Both the position numbers and the translations under genes were made by a program. Source: Actinomycetota bacterium (lineage in GTDB: Bacteria > Actinomycetota > Humimicrobiia > Humimicrobiales > Humimicrobiaceae). From it: a stretch of DNA of 5,316 bases. How positions within the stretch are numbered: position 1 is the stretch's first letter; every line of letters begins with the position of its first letter. A model generated the notes under the pieces. It was not told the origin of the DNA. It saw only the letters and a list, made by a program, of their open reading frames with translations, and did not search any database. Positions 1 through 5,316 of the stretch are shown one piece after another. The stretch is taken from positions 1-5,316 of the forward strand of contig JAFGDA010000165.1 in the NCBI GenBank assembly GCA_016932375.1, in the 5' to 3' direction.

Positions 1-26
1 AGGATTTTAATTAGTTTTGAGGTTTT

Positions 27-788
27 ATGTCTAAGTCTTTAAAAAAGAGCCTGGATATATTGGAAATTATAGCGAATAGCAAGGATCCATGTGGTGTGAC
101 TGAGATAGCCAACCTGATCGGGCAGGATAAAAGCATAGTGTATAGGATTCTTAATACTTTTAGAAGCAAAGGATACATTGACCAGATTGAGGAGACGAAA
201 AAGTATATTCTGGGTCTAAAGTTCTTTGAATTGTGTGATAAGCTGCAAAAAAAAATGGATATAATCCAATTGGGAAGAAAAACTCTGGAGAAACTTTCTG
301 AAGCATCGGGTGAATCTGTACATCTTGCTGTTCTTAAAAATAGCAGGGTTATATATATAGACAGGGTTTCGGGTAGAGAAATAGTAGGTATTCATACAAG
401 TGTCGGGGACAACGAGCCTTCATATTGCACTGCATCAGGTAAGGCTATTTTAGCATTTCTAACTTCGAAGGATCTTGAAAATGCCCTGGATAAAATCAAA
501 GAAAATGGATTAAAGAAATATACAAAAAATACAATAAGTTCAATACCCGGCTTACTTTCAGAGCTGGATAAGGTCAGGTTAGCTGGTGTTGCCTATGACG
601 TGGAAGAATTGTATAAAGGTGTTAGATGTATAGCAGCTCCTATATTAAATTATAAAAATAAGGTAATTGCATCAGTCGGGGTATCAGGGCCATCAAGCAG
701 GGTTAATGAATCCAAGATAAAAGAGATTTCAGAGATGGTGTTGGAAGCTGGAAAGAAAATATCAAGGCTAATGGGCAGCAATATATAA
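27..788 (+). CDS. IclR-family transcriptional regulator
   Basis: This is a complete 253-residue protein, the usual IclR-family length. Residues about 5-65 form the winged helix-turn-helix: a first helix around 8-17, a recognition helix around 34-47 (DKSIVYRILNTF) and a wing near 50-63. The C-terminal effector domain (about 80-250) shows family landmarks: SGESVHLAVL (94-103), YIDRVSG (110-116), YCTASGKA (133-140), GVAYDVEE (187-194) and GVRCIAAPI (198-206). IclR proteins are cytoplasmic dimers or tetramers that bind a small metabolite and repress or activate catabolic genes, often nearby ones. The gene lies just upstream of, and in the same direction as, the carbohydrate-type genes, so it probably controls them; that is inference. 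The ATG is preceded by a short GAGG (19-22) only 4 bases away, but the protein begins at the expected point of the family. The effector cannot be deduced from sequence. Confidence 0.95.
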   Translation: MSKSLKKSLDILEIIANSKDPCGVTEIANLIGQDKSIVYRILNTFRSKGYIDQIEETKKYILGLKFFELCDKLQKKMDIIQLGRKTLEKLSEASGESVHLAVLKNSRVIYIDRVSGREIVGIHTSVGDNEPSYCTASGKAILAFLTSKDLENALDKIKENGLKKYTKNTISSIPGLLSELDKVRLAGVAYDVEELYKGVRCIAAPILNYKNKVIASVGVSGPSSRVNESKIKEISEMVLEAGKKISRLMGSNI

Positions 789-813
789 TTTTTTTTTCCA
801 ATTTTTAGTAACC

Positions 814-831
814 TTGTTGAATATATAACAA
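814..831. promoter_or_regulatory. Imperfect palindrome, candidate operator
   Basis: The pattern is TTGTT-nn-ATAT-nn-AACAA: 18 bp with 5-bp perfect outer arms and a self-complementary ATAT centre. It lies 53 bp before the TTG start of the first metabolic gene, where a regulator could overlap a promoter (TATAAC at 824-829 falls inside it). Binding by the adjacent IclR-type protein is plausible because that family commonly uses short palindromes near its targets. AT-rich DNA often yields such matches by chance, so this remains a candidate. Confidence 0.3.
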
Positions 832-873
832 CCCTGAGAAATTTTAATTATTTTTAATAGTATTAATTTAAGC

Positions 874-878
874 GGAGG
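874..878 (+). promoter_or_regulatory. Strong ribosome binding site (GGAGG) that decides a TTG start
   Basis: A GGAGG core lies 6 bases before the TTG at 885-887. It is the best Shine-Dalgarno match in the window. The first in-frame ATG (codon 7, at 903) would sit 24 bases from this site, too far, so TTG at 885 is chosen as the start. Confidence 0.85.
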
Positions 879-884
879 ACGATT

Positions 885-2783
885 TTGGAAAAAAATATAG
901 CAATGTTAAATAGCAGGTTGAAAAGAGCTAAAGAAATAAAAGAATCAGGCAATGTAAGAGCTGCCGTATATGGAGGGAAGCTAAAGCAATTTGATGATGT
1001 TACTTTATCCGAAGCCCTTGTCCTGGGCCTGCTAAATCAGGGGGTGTCTAAATATATAGGAGTTTTCGGCCATGGTTCCATAGATTTAGGTGAAGTATTA
1101 AGAATATATGAAGAATCAGGTCTTGTGAAGATGTTTAATGTAAGACATGAGGTCGAGGCAGCTCATTGTGCTACCATGTTAAAATGGCATTACAATGAAA
1201 CCTCAGCAGTGGTAACTTCTATAGGTCCGGGAGCTTTGCATGCTTTTGCAGGGTCACTGTCTTCTGCTTCAAATGGAATTGGGGTGTATCATATTTATGC
1301 TGATGCCACTACTCATGACGAGGGGCCTAATATGCAGCAAATACCAAAAAGAGAGCAGGATTTATTTGGCAGATTAACTAATCTGATGGGTAAATCCTAT
1401 ACCTTACATACCCCTGAGTCAGTTTTTACTGCTCTCAGGCTGGGGCAGGCAACAGTTTTTAATCCATATTTTGCTTCACCCTTTTATTTTTTACTGCCCA
1501 TGAATATCCAGCCTGCAGTAATAAATAACCTTAACTTTCTTGAGCTGCCAGAAAAAGCCGATTTTCCCAGAAGCATCTGCAGTTCAGAGAAAGCTTTTAA
1601 AAATGCAATTCAATTGATAAAAAGTAGCAAAAAAATGGTTATCAAAGCTGGCAGGGGAGCCGTGGGTTCAGGAAAAGAGATTTCCCTGCTTGCCGACCTG
1701 ATTGATGCTGTTATTGTTACAGGGCCCAATGTATCCGGCATTGTTCCTTATGATAACAAGAGGAATATGACTGTAGGGGGTTCAAAAGGTTCAATATCCG
1801 GAAATTATGCCATGAATGAAGGAGACCTTATTATCGTCATCGGTGCGAGGGGGGTTTGCCAGTGGGATTGCTCTGGAACAGCATGGGAAAATGCTAAAAA
1901 TATCATAAATTTCAATTCGGATACATATGATGCAAGTCATTACAATAATTCGGTCCAGATTATAGGTGACGCCAGTGAAAATCTAAAAAGTTTCATAAGG
2001 CTATTAGAGGAGCAGGGATATAAGGATCGGCCTGAAGAAAATATTTCAGGCTGGTTAAAGAAAAACATGAAGAATAAAAAGAAGTGGGATCTGTATAAAT
2101 TGGAAAGATATAATAATCCGGTTATTTATGATAAAAAATTTGGGAAAGAAATACTGACACAGCCTGCAGCTATAAAGATTGCATGTGATTTCGCGGCTAA
2201 AACAGGAGCCATAAAATATTTTGATGCAGGGGATGTCCAGGCAAATGGATTTCAAATAGTAGAAGATTCAGATCTGGGCCAGACATATACTGATACCGGT
2301 GCATCATATATGGGTTTTGCAGTCAGTGCCTTATTGAGTGGTTCTATTGCTGACAATGGAAAATATTGTATCGCCTTTACTGGAGATGGTTCTTTCATGA
2401 TGAATCCCCAGATTTTAATTGATGCAGTTCAGCATAAATTGAGATCCATGATAATAATATTTGATAACCGGGCAATGAGTGCAATTACAAACCTTCAGGT
2501 TGACCAGTACAAAAAAGATTACAAGACAGATGATAATGTTGAAGTGGATTATGTCAGGCTTGCCAGTGCGATAAAAGGGGTAAAAGGGATTTATGGTGGG
2601 CACAATCCGGATGAATTTAATAAGGCCCTGGAGGCTGCTTATGGACATGATGGCCTGAGTGTTATCCATCTTGTGGTTTATAATGGTGAAAATAAAATGG
2701 GTGGATTGGGTGCTTTTGGCAATTGGAATATTGGGATCTGGTGTGAAGATGTCCAGAACCTTCATCACCGGCTCGGTTTCTGA
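885..2783 (+). CDS. IolD-like thiamine-diphosphate enzyme (cyclic-diketone hydrolase type)
   Basis: The protein has 632 residues, close to the length of IolD, the TPP-dependent hydrolase that opens the trihydroxycyclohexane-1,2-dione ring in myo-inositol breakdown. It has the three-domain layout of acetolactate-synthase-type enzymes. The N-terminal domain carries the cofactor-activating glutamate Glu89 in RHEVEAAH (87-94) and the TSIGPGA loop that follows. A central domain covers about 245-375. The C-terminal TPP domain has GDGS (500-503) and Asn528 as Mg-TPP ligands (Asp501, Asn528). The IolD-like tail FDN...ITNLQ...DDN...VDY supports this subfamily over acetolactate synthase or pyruvate oxidase. 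No iolB, C, E or G homologue is in the window, and the pocket motif near 468-479 differs from that recalled for IolD, so the true substrate may not be the inositol intermediate. The start is TTG with a strong GGAGG. It is the first gene of the putative operon. The gene symbol is withheld. Confidence 0.85.
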   Translation: MEKNIAMLNSRLKRAKEIKESGNVRAAVYGGKLKQFDDVTLSEALVLGLLNQGVSKYIGVFGHGSIDLGEVLRIYEESGLVKMFNVRHEVEAAHCATMLKWHYNETSAVVTSIGPGALHAFAGSLSSASNGIGVYHIYADATTHDEGPNMQQIPKREQDLFGRLTNLMGKSYTLHTPESVFTALRLGQATVFNPYFASPFYFLLPMNIQPAVINNLNFLELPEKADFPRSICSSEKAFKNAIQLIKSSKKMVIKAGRGAVGSGKEISLLADLIDAVIVTGPNVSGIVPYDNKRNMTVGGSKGSISGNYAMNEGDLIIVIGARGVCQWDCSGTAWENAKNIINFNSDTYDASHYNNSVQIIGDASENLKSFIRLLEEQGYKDRPEENISGWLKKNMKNKKKWDLYKLERYNNPVIYDKKFGKEILTQPAAIKIACDFAAKTGAIKYFDAGDVQANGFQIVEDSDLGQTYTDTGASYMGFAVSALLSGSIADNGKYCIAFTGDGSFMMNPQILIDAVQHKLRSMIIIFDNRAMSAITNLQVDQYKKDYKTDDNVEVDYVRLASAIKGVKGIYGGHNPDEFNKALEAAYGHDGLSVIHLVVYNGENKMGGLGAFGNWNIGIWCEDVQNLHHRLGF

Positions 2784-2848
2784 AGTGGAATGCTTTAATG
2801 GAAAAATGAAAATTCTTAACAAAATGATAGCAGGAAAGATAATGAGAT
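2784..2848 (+). other. Short intergenic spacer
   Basis: These 65 AT-rich bases lie between the IolD-like gene and the transketolase N subunit. I see no hairpin, promoter or small gene. An AGGA (2832-2835) is 13 bases before the next ATG, which is long for a ribosome site. An in-frame TGA at 2843-2845 rules out a more upstream start for the next gene. Co-transcription of the flanking genes is likely. Confidence 0.5.
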
Positions 2849-3691
2849 ATGGTTTTATACAGTGAAGAACAAATTTTTAACCTTGAAGAAATATCCAGGA
2901 AATTAAGAATCAGATCCCTCGAAATGATTTACAAAAGAGGTGCCGGCCATCCCGGAGGATCATTATCAGCAGCAGATATAATAGCATCATTATATTTTTA
3001 CAAGATGAAGATTGATCCCGGGAATCCTTTTATGGAGAACAGGGACCGCTTTATTTTAAGTAAGGGGCATGCAAGTGCGGTTCTTTATGCTGCACTGGCA
3101 ATGAAGGGATATTTCCCGGAGGATGACCTGGACAATTGGGGACAGTTAAGTTGTCATCTCCAGGGTCATCCTGACAGGAATAAGACTCCCGGAGTTGATA
3201 TGAATACAGGGACACTTGGTCATGGAATAAATATAGCAGCCGGCATGCTGCTTGGAGGAAGGTTAAAAAAAATAAATTTTAAAGTGTACGTACTTTTAGG
3301 AGATGGGGAATGCCAGGGAGGCATAATCTGGGAAGGGGCTATGACTGCAGCTAAATATAAACTGGGAAACCTGGTGGCAATCCTTGATTATAATAGAGTC
3401 CAGCTTGACGGATTTGTTAAGGATATAATGCCTCTTGAACCAATAGTCGAAAAGTGGAAATCATTTAATTTTGAAGTATTTCAAATTGACGGTCATAATA
3501 TCAGGCAAATACTCGAAGCACTTGATGGAGCTGATAATATTCATGGAAAACCCGTCATGATAATTGCAAAGACGGTCAAGGGGAAAGGGGTATCCTTTAT
3601 GGAAAATAATTGTTACTGGCATGGAACTGCACCCAATAAAGATCAACTCGAAACTGCAAAAAAGGAACTTTTAGAAAGAAATAAAAAATGA
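2849..3691 (+). CDS. Transketolase, N-terminal (TPP-pyrophosphate-binding) subunit
   Basis: The 280-residue protein matches the TPP-binding half of transketolase, as found in split two-subunit enzymes. Transketolase moves a two-carbon ketol unit between ketose and aldose substrates. Visible landmarks are GHPGGSLSA (33-41), SKGHAS (71-76), GHPD (106-109), TGTLGHG (120-126), the Mg-TPP motif GDGE (151-154) with Asn182 in ILDYNRVQ, and IDGH (213-216). His34, His74, His107 and His216 correspond to conserved active-site histidines of the family. A small oddity is QGG (156-158) where QEG is usual. The ATG at 2849 directly follows an in-frame stop (2843-2845) and gives the expected family N-terminus, although its ribosome site is weak. 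The last four bases overlap the start of the C subunit gene (ATGA), so the two are translationally coupled and probably made in equal amounts as one heteromeric enzyme. Confidence 0.93.
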   Translation: MVLYSEEQIFNLEEISRKLRIRSLEMIYKRGAGHPGGSLSAADIIASLYFYKMKIDPGNPFMENRDRFILSKGHASAVLYAALAMKGYFPEDDLDNWGQLSCHLQGHPDRNKTPGVDMNTGTLGHGINIAAGMLLGGRLKKINFKVYVLLGDGECQGGIIWEGAMTAAKYKLGNLVAILDYNRVQLDGFVKDIMPLEPIVEKWKSFNFEVFQIDGHNIRQILEALDGADNIHGKPVMIIAKTVKGKGVSFMENNCYWHGTAPNKDQLETAKKELLERNKK

Positions 3692-4650
3692 CATACGATA
3701 AAAGAAAGATTGAGTCTGTCAGGGAGGGATATGGAAAAGCATTAGCCCTGTATGGTAAATTAAATGATAAGGTTGTTGTACTTGATGCTGATGTTTCAAA
3801 TTCTACCCTGACAAAATATTTTGCTGAAGAATTCCCTGAAAGATTTTTCAATGTGGGCATAGCTGAAGCTGGAATGATAGATACAGCTGTCGGCCTGGCA
3901 CTGGAAGGTTTTATTCCTTTTGCCAATGCTTTTGCATCATTGATTTGTTATAGAGCTCTCGAACAGATTCGTACATGTGTATCTTATTGCAACACAAATG
4001 TAAAAATTGCTGCCGGGTATTCAGGTATCTCGGATTATAAAGATGGTCCTACCCACCACTCAATATTTGACCTGGCAATTATGAGATCGATGCCTGATAT
4101 GACTGTTTTGGTACCGGCAGACAGCGTTGAGGCTGGAATGATGGTAAAAGCAGCTGCAGAGCTCAATGGGCCTGTATACCTGAGACTGAGCAGGGCAGAT
4201 ATGCCGGTTATTTTTGATTACAGGCATAAAGTAAAAATCGGAAGAGGTGTTACCCTTGTTGAAGGAGAGGATCTTACTATCTGCTGTATGGGCACATTGC
4301 TTGGCAATTGCCTGGATGCAGCTGAAAAATTAAGAAGTTCGGGAATATATGCAGGGGTAATTGAGATCAGCACTTTAAAACCATTTGATTCAAAAATTAT
4401 TGTTGATACCGCCATCAGGACCGGAGCCATGGTCACTGTTGAAGAACATAATATAATTGGAGGCCTTTACAGTGCAGTATCTGAATGCCTTATAAATAAT
4501 AATATCTCAATACCTGTGGGACCTGTGGGTATTAAGGACCACTATGCCTGTACTTCATTGAATATAGATGACCTTTATGAATATATGGGATTATCAGTTG
4601 AAGATATTATAAATATATCTAAAAAGGTCATCAGGAAAAAGAGAAAGTAA
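3688..4650 (+). CDS. Transketolase, C-terminal (pyrimidine-binding) subunit
   Basis: The 320-residue protein supplies the pyrimidine-binding and C-terminal domains of a split transketolase. The glutamate that activates the TPP aminopyrimidine is Glu60 in FNVGIAEAGM (54-63). DGPTHH (119-124) carries the conserved substrate histidine, and LRLSR (165-169) ends in a conserved substrate-phosphate arginine (Arg169). The C-terminal domain (about 190-315) includes EISTLKPFD and VTVEEHNIIGGLYSAV. One position stands out: where family members have Thr-His before the GISVGEDG-like segment (yeast His469, a phosphate contact), this protein has Gly110-Tyr111. That may mean an altered substrate, though alignment of many members is needed. 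The start overlaps the N-subunit stop as ATGA, with only a weak AGAAAG upstream, which fits translational coupling. The partner is the protein encoded at 2849-3691. Confidence 0.93.
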   Translation: MTYDKRKIESVREGYGKALALYGKLNDKVVVLDADVSNSTLTKYFAEEFPERFFNVGIAEAGMIDTAVGLALEGFIPFANAFASLICYRALEQIRTCVSYCNTNVKIAAGYSGISDYKDGPTHHSIFDLAIMRSMPDMTVLVPADSVEAGMMVKAAAELNGPVYLRLSRADMPVIFDYRHKVKIGRGVTLVEGEDLTICCMGTLLGNCLDAAEKLRSSGIYAGVIEISTLKPFDSKIIVDTAIRTGAMVTVEEHNIIGGLYSAVSECLINNNISIPVGPVGIKDHYACTSLNIDDLYEYMGLSVEDIINISKKVIRKKRK

Positions 4651-4665
4651 AAACAAAAAAACGAT

Positions 4666-4670
4666 AGGGG
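4666..4670 (+). promoter_or_regulatory. Ribosome binding site (AGGGG) for the isomerase gene
   Basis: AGGGG lies 5 bases before the ATG at 4676, inside the 25-base spacer after the transketolase C subunit. This supports the chosen start and independent ribosome loading within the same transcript. Confidence 0.65.
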
Positions 4671-4675
4671 ATAGA

Positions 4676-5305
4676 ATGCGGATAGCAATTATAAATGAAG
4701 TAAGTGCAGCAGATAAAAACAGGGATATAATGTCTGCACTTGAAGGCAGGGACCATGAGTTTTTTAATATTGGAATGAAAACAAAAGAGGACAGGCCTGA
4801 ACTGACATATATAAACACAGGCTTGCTGGCCGCCATTTTACTTAATTTAAAGAGGGTTGATTTTGTTATTGGTGGATGTGGAACCGGCCAGGGTTTTTTG
4901 AATTCAGTAATGCAGTATCCTGAAGTATTTTGCGGTCATATAGTATCTGCTCTTGACGCATGGCTTTTTGGCCAGATCAATGCGGGTAACTGTATTTCTT
5001 TAGCATTAAACCAGGGTTATGGATGGGCAGGTGAGATTAACCTGAGGTATATCTTCGATAGGCTTTTTAGTGACAGGTTTGGCTCAGGGTACCCTCCTGA
5101 GAGAAAAGATTCCCAGGCTGAATCAAGAAAAGTCCTTGCTAATATTTCTCAAATATCTCACCAAAAATTAGATTATATTATAGAAAATATTGATAATAGC
5201 ATAATCAGGCCGGTATTGGATTTTCCAGGTATTTTGGATTTTTTGGATATTGATAATTTAGATGACCCTGCTTTAAAAAAAGTATTAAATTCAAGAATCA
5301 GTTGA
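4676..5305 (+). CDS. RpiB/LacA/LacB-family sugar isomerase, long form with unusual active site
   Basis: The 209-residue protein belongs to the RpiB/LacA/LacB aldose-ketose isomerases. The fold region is residues 1-135. The signature GGCGTGQG (66-73) includes Cys68, aligned without gaps to the catalytic base Cys66 of E. coli RpiB. Other strongly patterned stretches are QYPEVFCGHI (80-89), DAWLFGQINAGN (94-105) and LNQGYGWAGEINLRYIF (111-127). Classical RpiB is about 150 residues; here about 60 more follow, resembling RpiB-type proteins with an added C-terminal domain. Key differences are that the ring-opening His99 of E. coli RpiB is Ile101, the N-terminal Asp-His pair is Glu8-Val9, and the GGRHxxR phosphate motif is absent near 136-151. 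It therefore probably interconverts an aldose and ketose that need no ring opening, such as a short-chain sugar. Ribose-5-phosphate isomerase activity is doubtful. It follows the transketolase genes by 25 bases and is likely in the same operon. Confidence 0.85.
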   Translation: MRIAIINEVSAADKNRDIMSALEGRDHEFFNIGMKTKEDRPELTYINTGLLAAILLNLKRVDFVIGGCGTGQGFLNSVMQYPEVFCGHIVSALDAWLFGQINAGNCISLALNQGYGWAGEINLRYIFDRLFSDRFGSGYPPERKDSQAESRKVLANISQISHQKLDYIIENIDNSIIRPVLDFPGILDFLDIDNLDDPALKKVLNSRIS

Positions 5306-5316
5306 CTTTTTATTTG

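Larger units (their letters stand above)
789..884 (+). promoter_or_regulatory. AT-rich intergenic region, probable promoter/operator of the catabolic genes
   Basis: This 96-bp gap separates the regulator gene from the four metabolic genes and is the largest noncoding stretch in the window. It is very AT-rich and contains a run of T (789-797), an imperfect palindrome (814-831) and several -10-like hexamers, such as TATAAC at 824-829, TTTAAT at 843-848 and TATTAA at 861-866. None has a convincing -35 box at 16-18 bp, so I do not assign one promoter. The T run has no GC-rich stem before it, so it is not a clear intrinsic terminator. Read-through from the regulator gene is possible. Confidence 0.4.

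Noticed and set aside
786..806. T-rich run after the regulator gene as an intrinsic terminator
   Set aside because: No GC-rich stem-loop precedes the run, so it looks like AT-rich spacer rather than a terminator.
2415..2822. 135-residue open frame on the - strand
   Set aside because: It lies antisense to the conserved TPP-binding end of the IolD-like gene, has no recognisable domain, and is an overlap by-product of a well-supported gene.
2659..2865. 68-residue + strand frame spanning the junction between the IolD-like gene and the transketolase N subunit
   Set aside because: It overlaps the conserved IolD-like tail in another frame and runs into the start of the next gene, with no family resemblance and no good ribosome site. 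I considered a frameshifted C-terminal extension, but the IolD-like protein already has full family length.
3597..3926. 109-residue - strand frame over the transketolase subunit junction
   Set aside because: It is antisense to two strongly conserved coding ends and has no protein-family features.
2849..4650. 1-deoxyxylulose-5-phosphate synthase or a pyruvate dehydrogenase E1 pair as the identity of the two-subunit enzyme
   Set aside because: The N subunit has transketolase-specific GHPGGSLSA, SKGHAS and GDGE motifs at transketolase spacing, and the split layout with ATGA overlap is typical of two-subunit transketolase. DXS is a single, longer chain.
5302..5307. TTGACT as a -35 promoter box after the isomerase gene
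   Set aside because: It overlaps the stop codon and the window ends 9 bases later, so no -10 box or downstream gene can be examined.

Overview
This AT-rich window (roughly 38-40% G+C by eye) holds five complete genes, all on the + strand. AGA/AGG arginine codons and ATA isoleucine codons are common, one gene starts with TTG behind a strong GGAGG ribosome site, and the spacing is tight. This suggests a low-GC, clostridia-like anaerobe, but nothing in the window fixes the taxon.

Layout: an IclR-family transcriptional regulator (27-788) comes first. A 96-bp AT-rich gap with an 18-bp imperfect palindrome (814-831) follows. Then come four catabolic genes that look like one operon: a thiamine-diphosphate (TPP) enzyme of the IolD/cyclic-diketone-hydrolase type (885-2783); the N- and C-terminal subunits of a split transketolase (2849-3691 and 3688-4650, overlapping by ATGA); and a long RpiB/LacA/LacB-family isomerase (4676-5305). 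The window ends 11 bases after the last stop codon, so the cluster may continue.

How they may work together: split transketolase plus an RpiB-type isomerase is a known way to dismantle unusual sugars, as in the sulfoglycolytic transketolase pathway (SqwGH + SqwI); a split transketolase alone serves D-apiose breakdown (AptAB). Here the pair is joined by an IolD-like C-C hydrolase, but no inositol genes (iolB, C, E or G types) are in view. Several substrate-pocket positions differ from the textbook enzymes: the ring-opening His of RpiB is Ile101, a phosphate-contacting His of transketolase is Tyr111, and the IolD motif around residues 468-479 is altered. My inference is a dedicated pathway for a cyclic polyol or uncommon sugar, controlled by the IclR protein. 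The substrate cannot be named from this window: no kinase, dehydrogenase, transporter or sulfonate gene is visible.

No RNA genes, mobile elements, CRISPR arrays or convincing terminators were seen. The only noncoding stretches are 1-26, 789-884, 2784-2848, 4651-4675 and 5306-5316.
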